Shown: positions 43,778-52,074 of the stretch, one piece after another | Numbering within the stretch: the stretch's first letter is position 1 | Layout of the letters: each line of letters starts with the position of its first letter | Assembly: GCF_001645685.2 (NCBI RefSeq) | Contig: NZ_CP017080.1 | Span: forward strand, 4,765,051-4,829,050 | From: Peribacillus muralis | GTDB taxonomy: Bacteria; Bacillota; Bacilli; Bacillales; DSM-1321 | Direction of reading: 5' to 3' | Length of the DNA: 64,000 nt | Position numbers and translations under genes: made by a program | The notes under the pieces: generated by a model | Told to the model about the DNA's origin: nothing | Databases searched by the model: none | What the model saw: the letters and a program-made list of their open reading frames with translations, nothing else

Positions 43778-44974
43778 CTATTTAATGGAACCTGTTCTTT
43801 GTTCTTTCCTTTTGGGATGGGCTTGATTTTGTTCTTTTTTTGCATTCCTGCGATTGAAGTCCGAAATCAATTTATAATAGGCGTTTGCCATCATCCAAAC
43901 GCTTTCCCGCTCGTCTTCGAAAAAGTCGATATTATAGCCATCGAAATTTTGGTTCAATGTTTTCAAGTAATCTTTCAGGACAATCGAACCCCCGCCAACA
44001 AAATAGCAAATTTCCGTTTGCGAATTCTTTTGCCAGACGTTGCGCAGGTGGCGATATTGTTTCTTCGCAAGCTCACCTAAAATACGGTCGACGATATCAT
44101 GCACGCTTGTCCTGCTTCCGCGGACCATGATATGATTGCGGTCGTTTTTCTTCGTGATGATTTCGACGACATCACGCCTGCTGTCCAGCTCGACGCCATG
44201 TTTTTTCCTGATTTCCTCACGGATCGACTCCAGTGCTTCAGCAACTCCCAAGTTGAAACCTTGCGCCTTATCGTCATCTACTTTACGATTTTTAATGACC
44301 GCGATATCCGTCGAAAGTCCGCCGATATCCTGAATCAGGATTCTTCTATCTATTAATTCACGGTTGATGATATTCAAGTCATTATCCATGACTAAATTGA
44401 TATAAGCGGCAAAGCCCTCTGGATAGACCTTTACCTCATCGAATTTGATATTGACCTTCAACCCCTGATATTTAGGGGTAATCAAAAATTCCACCTGATG
44501 GACGGAACCTAATAGCTTCGAGCGGTAGCCGACGTCTTTCCCTTCTTTAACCTCACGAAGGGGCAGGCCCGTTCCAAGAGTATAATTGGCTTCCACAACA
44601 TTGTTCACTTTTTTGAACACATCATTGTTCCCCTGTTTGACAGCGTCCAATGCCAGGGCTGCAAAAAGCATGACCAACGTTTGATCTTCTTCCGATTTAC
44701 TGCTTCCCATATCCAATTCGGTTGGGTTATCACTCTTCGTCGCCAGATTCCCGACACGATAGATGGCATTATTATCTTGCAGGGCTGGTGAATGAACCCT
44801 GATATGAATCCCTTCGAGCGGGTTTTTTTCATCAAGTTCCTCAATCCCGATGACCGGGCGATCTTCTATGTCCTTTGCAATGACATTCGGTATATATAGC
44901 TCTGACTCTAACTTTCCAAAAATAGCTTTGATAGCATCATTACCTACGTCTACTGCTGCGATTCTAGAACTCAT
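43778..44974 (-). CDS. ParM/StbA-family actin-like protein
   Basis: 398 residues of the actin/Hsp70 fold. Phosphate 1 loop AAVDVGNDAIKAIFG at residues 6-20, phosphate 2 loop IQDIGGLSTDIAVI near residue 215, adenosine loop CYFVGGGSIVLKDYL near residue 325, and the ParM-typical EANYTLGTGLPL. Such proteins form ATP-driven filaments that separate plasmid copies. The C-terminus is a Lys/Arg/Gln-rich tail. First gene of the pair, 125 bases from the nearest repeat in the upstream array. In a chromosome its cargo is unknown. Confidence 0.85.
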   Translation of the reverse strand: MSSRIAAVDVGNDAIKAIFGKLESELYIPNVIAKDIEDRPVIGIEELDEKNPLEGIHIRVHSPALQDNNAIYRVGNLATKSDNPTELDMGSSKSEEDQTLVMLFAALALDAVKQGNNDVFKKVNNVVEANYTLGTGLPLREVKEGKDVGYRSKLLGSVHQVEFLITPKYQGLKVNIKFDEVKVYPEGFAAYINLVMDNDLNIINRELIDRRILIQDIGGLSTDIAVIKNRKVDDDKAQGFNLGVAEALESIREEIRKKHGVELDSRRDVVEIITKKNDRNHIMVRGSRTSVHDIVDRILGELAKKQYRHLRNVWQKNSQTEICYFVGGGSIVLKDYLKTLNQNFDGYNIDFFEDERESVWMMANAYYKLISDFNRRNAKKEQNQAHPKRKEQRTGSIK

Positions 44975-45097
44975 CTAAAAACATCCCCTTTTTCATAGAA
45001 AAAATTTAAGTGAAGCATTCTTCTCAAGGATAGAAAAAACTCCCACGATAGTCAATCCTTCATAAGTTGTAGCTATATTTGTCGAAATGTTTTCAAA

Positions 45098-45226
45098 TTG
45101 TTTACAATAGGAACAAATATGTACACACCATATATATAGCCATGTGTACATGATTGTAAACATGTTTACGTTTTTGTGTACAAATCATCTTTTTCTGTTT
45201 ACATGTTTACGTTTTTGTAAACAACC
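45098..45226 (-). repeat. Centromere/operator-like repeat array (parC candidate)
   Basis: Several GTTTACA/TGTACA elements in 130 bases. An 18-bp sequence, ACATGTTTACGTTTTTGT, occurs identically at 45160-45177 and 45201-45218, 41 bases apart (about four helical turns). GTAAACATGTTTAC (45156-45169) is a perfect palindrome; TGTACAC...GTGTACA (45120-45126, 45144-45150) is an inverted pair; GTTTACA also occurs near 45100, and TGTAAACA at 45217-45224. Placement just upstream of a ParM-like gene matches plasmid centromeres that bind RHH adaptors. Confidence 0.7.
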
Positions 45227-45340
45227 AAATAATGTATTTCATTAACACCTCCCTTCTTCAAAAAACAAGCGTATAAAAGGTGGATTTGGGCATGGTAATA
45301 AATGGACAATTCACTATTGGACTGTAATGGAGGTATTTAA

Positions 45341-46861
45341 ATGACTGAGACAAATACAGATCTTCCTCAATTTCCGGAGCCCTTTTGGCGCAAGGCAATA
45401 AATTTGCCCTCGTTTTCTAAGTTGGATTCGGATATCACCACAGATATCTTGATCGTCGGCGGCGGAATTACTGGAATCACTTCTGCTTACCTTCTAGCAA
45501 AGCAGGGAGTAAAGGTCACACTGATTGATGCAGGCAAAATACTTAATGGAACGACAGGACACACGACAGCGAAAATCACGGCCCAGCATGGCCTCATTTA
45601 CGATCAATTGATTACGGATCATGGAGCAGGGAAGGCCAAGCTTTATTATGAAGCGAATGCTGAAGGGATGCAGCTGATCAAGGACCTGGTCGCCGAGCAT
45701 TCCATCGACTGTAACCTGACCGCTCAGGATGCTTATGTCTACGCAAATACCGAGGAATATAAAAACAAAATCCAAAAGGAACTGAAAGCCTATCAAAAGC
45801 TTGGCATTAGGGGTGATTACACCGACGAAATCCCATTCTCCTTCCCTTGCAAAGCGGCCGTGATCATGAAGGATCAAGCCCAGTTCCACCCGTTGAAATA
45901 TTTAACGGCGCTGATCTCCACAATCCAGGAAGCTGGCGGCACAATTTACGAATATACAACGGCAATGAAGATTGAAGACGGCGATCCACCGACCGTCTTG
46001 ACTGATACGGGGCATAGCATAAAAAGCAAGCAAGTAATCGTGGCTTCCCACTTCCCTTTCAATGATGAGACTGGCCTATATTTCGCACGTGTACATGTAA
46101 AAAGGTCGTATGTGCTGGCTATAAGGACCGAGCGGGAGTATCCCGGCGGCATGTATTATTGTGCAGACAGCCCTTCACGTTCCCTTCGCTACACGGAAGG
46201 AGACGATGGCGAAAAACTGATCCTTGTCGGCGGAGATGGCCATAAGACGGGGCAGGGAGTCTCGACGATCGAGCATTATGAAGCTTTGAAGGACTTCAGC
46301 TCCACCTATTTCGATGTTACGGATATTCCTTATCGCTGGTCGGCACAAGATATCGTGACACCGGATAAGATTCCCTTCGTCGGTCCGGTGACCCCCAATC
46401 ATCCAAACGTCCTCATTGCTACCGGTTACGCGAAATGGGGCATGACCAATGGATCGATCGCCGCCAAGATCATGACCGACCATATTTTGCAAAAGGAAAA
46501 TCGGTATGCCGATTTGTATAACCCTTCCCGCTTAAAGGGTTTGATGAATATGGTCGAAGACAATGCCGATGTAGCGAAGCATATGATTAAGGGTAAATTG
46601 GCTGTCATTCATAAATCCCCTGAGGACTTGGGCATCGATGAAGGGGCAATCGTGAAGGTCGACGGAGACAAGGCTGGCTGTTACCGCGATCATGACGGCC
46701 AGCTCCATATCGTCGACTCCACATGTACACATATGGGCTGTGAGGTTGTCTGGAACAGCGGCGACCGTACATGGGACTGCCCATGCCACGCCTCCCGCTT
46801 CTCCATCACCGGGGAGGTTCTGGATGGCCCGGCTGTCGAGCCATTGAAGAAAATTCGTTAA
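45341..46861 (+). CDS. yhfW: FAD-dependent oxidoreductase with Rieske domain (YhfW-like)
   Basis: 506 residues. Residues 1-400: DAO-type flavoprotein with DILIVGGGITGITSAYLLAKQGVKVTLIDAG, then NGTTGHTTAKITAQHGLIYD. The C-terminal 80 residues carry a Rieske [2Fe-2S] centre: CTHMGCEV and CPCHASRF, the two Cys-x-His boxes. Same architecture as B. subtilis YhfW. The electron acceptor and substrate are unknown. AATGGAGG precedes the ATG. Divergent from the ParM-like operon across the repeat array. Confidence 0.88.
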   Translation: MTETNTDLPQFPEPFWRKAINLPSFSKLDSDITTDILIVGGGITGITSAYLLAKQGVKVTLIDAGKILNGTTGHTTAKITAQHGLIYDQLITDHGAGKAKLYYEANAEGMQLIKDLVAEHSIDCNLTAQDAYVYANTEEYKNKIQKELKAYQKLGIRGDYTDEIPFSFPCKAAVIMKDQAQFHPLKYLTALISTIQEAGGTIYEYTTAMKIEDGDPPTVLTDTGHSIKSKQVIVASHFPFNDETGLYFARVHVKRSYVLAIRTEREYPGGMYYCADSPSRSLRYTEGDDGEKLILVGGDGHKTGQGVSTIEHYEALKDFSSTYFDVTDIPYRWSAQDIVTPDKIPFVGPVTPNHPNVLIATGYAKWGMTNGSIAAKIMTDHILQKENRYADLYNPSRLKGLMNMVEDNADVAKHMIKGKLAVIHKSPEDLGIDEGAIVKVDGDKAGCYRDHDGQLHIVDSTCTHMGCEVVWNSGDRTWDCPCHASRFSITGEVLDGPAVEPLKKIR

Positions 46862-46899
46862 CGGCCCTCACCTAATGGTCGACTAGGTCGGCCGTTTTC
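46860..46899 (+). terminator. Terminator of yhfW
   Basis: Stem AACGGCC with GGCCGTT (46860-46866, 46890-46896), with an inner CCTA/TAGG pairing, then TTCC. It overlaps the stop codon. Confidence 0.7.
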
Positions 46900-46964
46900 C
46901 TTATACTGAAGTTACTGCATGAACGAATCGTTGCAAATAACTCAAAAAAAGGATGAGATCGAGC

Positions 46965-47159
46965 ATGAACGGTAAAAACCGGAAAGATATTACACCAGGC
47001 ACGTCTGTAGACATTGTACTGAAAGCAGATCAACGCAGCGGTAAGCTGACAAGCGGAACGGTTAAGGATATTTTAACCAACTCCAGCAGTCATCCCCATG
47101 GAATAAAAGTAAGATTGACCGATGGCCAGGTGGGCAGGGTCCAAGTCATCCATAAGTAA
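46965..47159 (+). CDS. ywbE: YwbE-family small protein
   Basis: 64 residues, entirely a KOW/SH3-like beta fold (GTSVDIVLKADQRSGKLTSGTVKDILTNSSSHPHGIKVRLTDGQVGRVQ). The family is conserved in Bacilli and some other bacteria with no established function; the fold suggests RNA or protein binding. The start is the ATG at 46965, 7 bases after GGATGAG. Confidence 0.88.
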   Translation: MNGKNRKDITPGTSVDIVLKADQRSGKLTSGTVKDILTNSSSHPHGIKVRLTDGQVGRVQVIHK

Positions 47160-47162
47160 ACT

Positions 47163-47191
47163 GCACTCGGTCCAGGCCGAGTGTTTTTTTG
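47163..47191 (+). terminator. Terminator of ywbE
   Basis: Stem CACTCGG with CCGAGTG (47164-47170, 47177-47183), then seven T. Confidence 0.88.
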
Positions 47192-47264
47192 GATTTTCAT
47201 CATGTTTCCCGCCCATACTTCGTACAATAAGGTTATGTATCTCTTTAAAAAGGCTGGTGTCATA

Positions 47265-47906
47265 ATGAATCAACGATATAATGCCCGCAATGATGAACAT
47301 ACATTGAAGGTTTCCGGCTCGGAAACGCTGCAAGCGGCTCCCGATCAAGCCACCATCACCCTTGGGGTCATGACGGAGAATGAAGACCCGCAGCAGGCAC
47401 AGCAGGCCAATTCCCAAGCGATCGCGAATGTCATCGCCTCCCTTAAATCCGCGGGCATTCCCGAAGAACATATGAAAACGAGTGAATACAGAATCGATCC
47501 GCAATACGATTATATCGACGGAAAGGAATTGTTCAAGAGTTATAAAGTCCAGCATATCATCCAGGTCCAAACGACCGACATCGAAAAAATTGGAAGTTTA
47601 CTTGACACAGCGGTCAAAAGCGGCGCCAATACAGTCACGAGCATTCGCTTTTCCTTATCAAATCCAGAAGCTTACTATAACCAAGCACTTTCGCTCGCAT
47701 TAAATAATGCTTACGAAAAAGCGCTCTCCATGGCCCAAACGATAGGAATCTCATTGAATCCCATTCCCAACCAGGTTGAAGAGGTATCCGAAACGGCATC
47801 TCCCATGCTTTACCAGTCGAGTTCCTTTGCAAAAATGGCTGCCACCCCGATCCAGCCCGGGGAACTGAACATCACTGCCTCCGTAAGGGTCGAATACACG
47901 TACTAA
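47265..47906 (+). CDS. SIMPL-domain (DUF541) protein
   Basis: 213 residues. The SIMPL fold shows in LKVSGSETLQAAPDQATITLGVMTENEDPQQAQQANSQAIANVIASLKSAGIPEEHMKTSEYRIDPQYDY and the C-terminal ITASVRVEYTY. Family members are linked to oxidative stress defence or kinase association, without a clear biochemical role. No signal peptide here, unlike many relatives. The start is the ATG at 47265 (MNQRYNARN), set by an AAGGCTGGTG upstream. Confidence 0.85.
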   Translation: MNQRYNARNDEHTLKVSGSETLQAAPDQATITLGVMTENEDPQQAQQANSQAIANVIASLKSAGIPEEHMKTSEYRIDPQYDYIDGKELFKSYKVQHIIQVQTTDIEKIGSLLDTAVKSGANTVTSIRFSLSNPEAYYNQALSLALNNAYEKALSMAQTIGISLNPIPNQVEEVSETASPMLYQSSSFAKMAATPIQPGELNITASVRVEYTY

Positions 47907-47910
47907 AACA

Positions 47911-47932
47911 CCCCCTTGGTTTGCCAAGGGGG
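47911..47932. terminator. Hairpin after the SIMPL gene
   Basis: Perfect 9-bp stem CCCCCTTGG/CCAAGGGGG with a 4-base loop, but no T-run follows on the plus strand. A second, weaker hairpin (AGACAA...TTGTCT, about 47938-47972) ending in ATTTTTAT follows and may be the effective stop. Confidence 0.55.
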
Positions 47933-48010
47933 CAGACTATAGACAAACTCGATGAAAATTGAGCTTGTCTATTTTTATGATTTGTACAATGCAGCGGTTG
48001 ATTGTAACGA

Positions 48011-48042
48011 GAGGCACTCGCTTTCCGCGGGGGACTCTCCCT
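48011..48042. repeat. Fragment of a Bacillus CTTTCCGCGGG-type intergenic repeat
   Basis: GGCACTCGCTTTCCGCGGGG is the core of a dispersed intergenic element common in Bacillus genomes. Here only this core and a CT-rich tail remain. Identification is from memory of the motif; no second copy is seen in this window. Confidence 0.4.
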
Positions 48043-48084
48043 CTCTTCAATTTAGGCAAATATATAAAGGGAATCACAAAATGA

Positions 48085-48112
48085 AACCCCCTTGGCAAAT
48101 AAGGGGACCCTT
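48085..48112 (-). terminator. Weak terminator of purU
   Basis: CCCCTT/AAGGGG stem with 7-base loop followed by GTTTCATTTTG on the minus strand. Confidence 0.5.
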
Positions 48113-48118
48113 TCCACT

Positions 48119-49021
48119 TTAAAAGACTACCGTTTTATTTTCATGGACGAGGACACGATCCTCCAAATGCCATTTAACGGCACGGGCGAGCACCCTGCGT
48201 TCAGCCGAACGGCCGATTTTCTTCATATCCCCTGCCGAATCACGATGATCGACACGTTCGATGTCCTGCTCGATGATCGGACCTTCATCCAAATCATTCG
48301 TCACATAATGGGAGGTCGCCCCAATCAGCTTGACACCCCGGTCATATGCCCGCTCATAAGGCCGCGCCCCAATGAATGCAGGTAAAAAGGAATGATGGAT
48401 ATTGATGATTTTATTCGGATGGGCCGCTACGAAATCCGGCGTCAAGATCTGCATGTATCTAGCCAGCACAATCAGGTCGATATTGAATTCCTCGAGAAGG
48501 CCAAGCTGCTTCGTCTCGACTTCCTTACGAATATCCTTGTTTGCAGGAATATAATAAAAAGGAATGCCCATCGATTCGACAATTTGCCTCGTATCTTCAT
48601 GATTACTGATGACAAGAGCGATATCGGCCAACAAATCCCCACTTTGCCATTCCCATAGCAATTCAAGCAGGCAATGCGGCTCCTTGGAGACAAAAATAGC
48701 CGTCCGCTTCAAATCACTTACATGCGTAAGCGTCCATTCCATTGAAAAGGCTGCCGAAACTTCTTCAAAGGCCACTTCCATTTCCGCTGCCCTATCCTTT
48801 AATCCCGGACAATCAAACTCGATCCTCGTGAAAAACGTACCACCCTCAGGATTCATCGAATACTGGCTTAACTCGACGATATTGGCATCATATTGTTTAA
48901 GGAACGCCGTAACTGTCGAAACGATTCCTGGCTGGTCCGGACATTTTATAATCAAACGGCCCCGATCTTGATTTTTTTCGCGAAATTCCTCTAATTGACC
49001 TTGCACAAAGTTGCTCACCAT
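48119..49021 (-). CDS. purU: Formyltetrahydrofolate deformylase
   Basis: Hydrolyses 10-formyl-THF to formate and THF, balancing one-carbon and purine supply. 300 residues: an N-terminal ACT domain (LIIKCPDQPGIVSTVTAFLKQYDANIVELSQYS) and a C-terminal formyltransferase fold with LVLARYMQILTPDFVAAHPNKIINIHHSFLPAFIGARPY, where the catalytic Asn-His and later Asp are visible (ATSHYVTNDLDEGPII). Normal length. Confidence 0.93.
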   Translation of the reverse strand: MVSNFVQGQLEEFREKNQDRGRLIIKCPDQPGIVSTVTAFLKQYDANIVELSQYSMNPEGGTFFTRIEFDCPGLKDRAAEMEVAFEEVSAAFSMEWTLTHVSDLKRTAIFVSKEPHCLLELLWEWQSGDLLADIALVISNHEDTRQIVESMGIPFYYIPANKDIRKEVETKQLGLLEEFNIDLIVLARYMQILTPDFVAAHPNKIINIHHSFLPAFIGARPYERAYDRGVKLIGATSHYVTNDLDEGPIIEQDIERVDHRDSAGDMKKIGRSAERRVLARAVKWHLEDRVLVHENKTVVF

Positions 49022-49419
49022 TTTCCCAACTGCCCTTCTACTATTTTGCTACATTATACTTCAAGTCATATGCAGAATTAAAGTCGGTCATCAATATGGG
49101 ATTGAATGATGCTTCTCATTACAATATTTTCTGGCATTTTTCATAGAACAGCAACTTACCGTTCCGTCGAATAAAGGACAAATAGGCTGATGAAAAGGAT
49201 CGGTTAGTATGACAGGAAGCGAAAACCTTCCTTTCAGCTTTTTTTCTCTCATATATACCATATTTGATAATTAATATTGTCCCAAAAATGAAATTTATTA
49301 TCTTTATATTGGAACTCAAAAAAGCAATATTCATGTTAATTTTAGTACAAGTTGAGGTTTTCATCCAAAAACTCAATCGGCCGAATAGTAGTATTAAACG
49401 GAAAAAGGAGAAGGAATAA
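49022..49419. other. Intergenic region between purU and the secreted protein
   Basis: About 400 AT-rich bases. A minus-strand segment near 49120-49220 translates to LSFIRRNGKLLFYEKCQ, which has the look of a recurrent decayed repeat rather than a gene. No supported gene. Promoters for purU and for the plus-strand gene must lie here. Confidence 0.3.
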
Positions 49420-50244
49420 ATGAAATATTTATCAATAGTAGCATTATTTTTATTTTCTTTTGGTTTCGCCACAAAAGGCTTTGCCGAGGAAAATGGTACA
49501 AATGTTAGCGAAGAGAGACTAACACATACAGAGTTAGATTATCTTGTAAATGAAGTTGGTAATACTGAAGAAGAAGCCGAGGATTTACCTGTTGCAATTG
49601 CGAAACAATTAATTGAAGAGGAAGCTCAAGTTATTGATTCTGGATCAGAAATCATGGATATATATCTGCCAGAATTCAACAAGCCAGGTCAAGTGCAAAT
49701 TCGTACATTTGCAAACATCGCTGCTTCAACGTTAAAACTAGGCGGAACGGTATATAAAGTAACTAGTGATCGAAAAAAAGAAGATAAATTTTATATATAC
49801 GGTAACTTCCAATGGTTAAAGACACCTTCAAATAATTTAGTTGACAAGATGACTATTGGTTTCCCTTCAAGTTCAGGGCTCTATTTACCAACCAGTGGAG
49901 GGAAAGTAAAACAACACCAACACAGATATTCCCAAGATCAACAAGGAAATGGGAGATGGATTGATTATGCCATTAAATATTCTCCAAGTAATTGGGAACC
50001 AAGTGCCGGTGTTGCTGGTTCATATGATTTAAAAGCTTCTACTAGTAAAACTAAGCATAAGGGGTACATTGGACAATACGTATATGTTCCAACATCAAAA
50101 AATGGTAAAATAAATATAAAAATAGAGTATGGGCATAAAAGAATTTCTGGTTCACCTTCTGTGTCCGTTTTTCCAGCCGGTTTATCCATTACACCCACTA
50201 ATACAACAGATACAAGGCCATATGGATTAACTCTGTCATATTGA
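49420..50244 (+). CDS. Secreted protein of unknown function
   Basis: 274 residues with a clear Sec signal peptide (MKYLSIVALFLFSFGFATKGFAEE, cleavage after FAE or GFA). An acidic helical stretch (LDYLVNEVGNTEEEAEDLPVAIAKQLIEEE) could be a propeptide. The last 170 residues are beta-rich with many Ser/Thr/Tyr (KHKGYIGQYVYVPTSKNGKINIKIEYGHKR). No cysteine pair or catalytic motif recognised. AAAAAGGAGAAGG precedes the ATG. Followed at 24 bases by a small membrane protein, a possible partner. Confidence 0.7.
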   Translation: MKYLSIVALFLFSFGFATKGFAEENGTNVSEERLTHTELDYLVNEVGNTEEEAEDLPVAIAKQLIEEEAQVIDSGSEIMDIYLPEFNKPGQVQIRTFANIAASTLKLGGTVYKVTSDRKKEDKFYIYGNFQWLKTPSNNLVDKMTIGFPSSSGLYLPTSGGKVKQHQHRYSQDQQGNGRWIDYAIKYSPSNWEPSAGVAGSYDLKASTSKTKHKGYIGQYVYVPTSKNGKINIKIEYGHKRISGSPSVSVFPAGLSITPTNTTDTRPYGLTLSY

Positions 50245-50268
50245 TTGGTTGTTAGAAAGGGAGGGGCC

Positions 50269-50436
50269 ATGAGGCAAATCATTATTAATTTTATTTTCAT
50301 TCTAACCATTTCTGTAGGGTTATTTTTTATCCTTAGCTATGATGCATCGTTAGATAGTGATTATATGTTGTCTTTCTTAATTATCATTTCACTGCAGCTT
50401 TCTTTAATACTAGCTATTGTATTAAAAAGAAGATAA
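50269..50436 (+). CDS. Small two-helix membrane protein
   Basis: 55 residues, two hydrophobic helices (about 4-22 and 32-51) separated by YDASLDSDYM and ending in LKRR. The start is the ATG at 50269 after GGGAGGGGCC; the frame is open further upstream without such a signal. Directly behind the secreted protein gene, it could be an immunity-like or anchoring partner; this is inference only. Confidence 0.6.
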   Translation: MRQIIINFIFILTISVGLFFILSYDASLDSDYMLSFLIIISLQLSLILAIVLKRR

Positions 50437-50883
50437 CACAAGGTCTTGTAAAATAATTCCTTATAATGAAGCAAACGAAGAAAAATGAAGGAATAAAAAT
50501 AAGCGTTCACAAACGTCGCCTATAATTCATAGATAAGGCTTTCAATTGAACTCTTTAAATTGTTTAAAAAGTTCACTAATTTTTCTACATTTCTCTTCCA
50601 GCTCGTTCAATTACTTAGAACAAATTCGAGCCCTTTTCATACGTCCGAATTTGTGAATGATATTCAGAGTTCTCTATTGATAAAAACTTTAATGGGGTTG
50701 AGAGAAGATTATATGGATATAACATCTTCATACTTTATTTTTAATAGTTATATCTATATCAGCCATCATATACGCTTTATATACTTTACATAAAATCTCA
50801 AAAAATAGTTAATTTTTCGGTTATTACTTATCTAGAAAACGCTTAAATCACTGGGTTGTTGAAAATGATTCAGGAGGCATTGC
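50437..50883. other. AT-rich stretch without a supported gene
   Basis: A plus-strand frame from 50560 to 50793 is open for 77 codons but begins with TTG without a ribosome binding site, and its composition is that of random AT-rich DNA. Nothing else is recognised except the promoter region of the next small ORF. Confidence 0.35.
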
Positions 50884-51003
50884 ATGAATGAAACAGTTGT
50901 GAATTGGTTTGATGTTGGATATCAAATTACTATCTTCATATTATTTGTTGCGTTAATTTCTTTCATTGTCCTTTTGGTAAAAAGAAAAAAGCGTAATAAA
51001 TAA
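50884..51003 (+). CDS. 39-residue one-helix membrane peptide
   Basis: MNETVVNWFDVGYQITIFIL then a hydrophobic segment and a basic tail ending KRKKRNK: an outside-in single-pass peptide. It has an excellent AGGAGG 6 bases before the ATG. A hairpin at 51073-51125 follows. The layout (short polar head with Trp, one helix, Lys/Arg tail) is shared with the minus-strand ORF at 51695-51802. Function unknown. Confidence 0.55.
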   Translation: MNETVVNWFDVGYQITIFILFVALISFIVLLVKRKKRNK

Positions 51004-51072
51004 TCTAACTCTTAATAGCCAGTTTGGAGATATAGAGGCGGAACTTCCGTAACTCACGGTGGATAAAGGTCT

Positions 51073-51126
51073 AAAAAGGAGTCTGTATATGCTGCTAAAT
51101 GAGCATTTACAGCCTCTTCTTTTTAT
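51073..51126 (+). terminator. Terminator after the 39-residue peptide
   Basis: Long imperfect stem: AAAAAGGAG...CTGTA...ATGCT pairs with AGCAT...TACAG...CTCTTCTTTTT, ending in a T-run. Confidence 0.7.
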
Positions 51127-51206
51127 TCTCTTCCGGTTTTACTACCTTTTGGAACAGCCAGTATGTTACTTACAAATAGCTAAAGACGTGTCTCTATGCT
51201 TTTAAA

Positions 51207-51607
51207 TTATTTATTTTGTTTTTTCTCTCCTAAACTTGCAGCTAGAGATAAAAATATATATGGGAAAGCCAATAAAATTAAATCCGGAAATCCATAACCA
51301 TGAAACACTAAGTTATACTCTGGATGTTGATCCATATAATAACCATTTCCCGCCATATAGAATCCCACAAACAAATAAGTAATGAAAGATATTGTTAATA
51401 ACTAAAAGTAAAAATATATAAATTGGCCCATAAATCACTTTTCTTTTGATTTTTTTGCAGCAACCAAATAATTAGTAAGAAAAATAAAGCCCAAGTAATT
51501 CTAAAAAATATATTTAGCATAAGGTTATACTGGTTGAAAAAATCATCTTGAATAATGAAAGTCGATAAGAAGCCTATTATAAATATAATTATGTACCGCA
51601 GCAGCAT
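51207..51607 (-). pseudogene. Frameshifted integral membrane protein gene
   Basis: The first part (ATG 51607, behind GAGGT) encodes three helices and ends FTFSY at 51395. One frame over, the sequence continues without interruption as LTISFITYLFVGFYMAGNGYY and then a further helix, to EKKQNK at 51207. Joining the two gives a coherent protein of about 130 residues with four helices, so a one-base deletion near 51400 has split the gene (or is a sequencing error). Family not recognised. Confidence 0.65.
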
Positions 51608-51694
51608 ATATTTACCTCATCTTTATGTAAAAGGTATCGTAATCGTACACCTACAATGTGGTGCAACTGGCCTACAAAACATCCATAGTTTCCT

Positions 51695-51802
51695 TCATTT
51701 ATGTATCTCCTTACCTCTTACCTTTTTAAACACAAGAACTAATACATATATAAATAACAAAAGTCCTCCAAAATTCAACAATTGCCAAATAATATCTCCC
51801 AC
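51695..51802 (-). CDS. 35-residue one-helix membrane peptide
   Basis: GTG start at 51802, 7 bases after GGGAGG. It reads GDIIWQLLNFGGLLLFIYVL and continues VLVFKKVRGKEIHK: a short polar head with Trp, one helix, and a basic tail. It is 87 bases upstream of the broken membrane gene on the same strand. Architecture matches the peptide at 50884-51003. Function unknown. Confidence 0.5.
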   Translation of the reverse strand: MGDIIWQLLNFGGLLLFIYVLVLVFKKVRGKEIHK

Positions 51803-52074
51803 CAAAAGACCTCCCTTTTTTATAAAAAATCTAAAAAATTTAACTAATGGCAAGAACACGGTACAATAACCGTTACCTTAACCAGTATACCCCCAAGCAA
51901 GGTTGAATTAGGCAATAGCACTCAAAAAATTGAGCCAACCAGCCCTCTAGTCGTGGCAATCATTATTCGAACCACCGCTATTAAACAACCAATCAAAGTC
52001 CTGCTGATCACCAATTATATAGAAGGTTGGTTTTGAAATTGTCCTTTTTTCATTTAAGTGAGATACAATTTAGA
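51803..52074. other. Intergenic region with a short open frame
   Basis: On the minus strand 51946-52074 reads ...PTFYIIGDQQDFDWLFNSGG... to a TAG, without a start or ribosome binding site; it may be the tail of a decayed gene. CTCAAAAAATTGAG near 51930 is a small palindrome. Confidence 0.3.

Noticed and set aside
45098..45226. CRISPR array or plasmid origin iterons
   Set aside because: Units are too short and irregular for CRISPR with no cas genes; no replication initiator is encoded nearby. The actin/adaptor context favours a segregation site.
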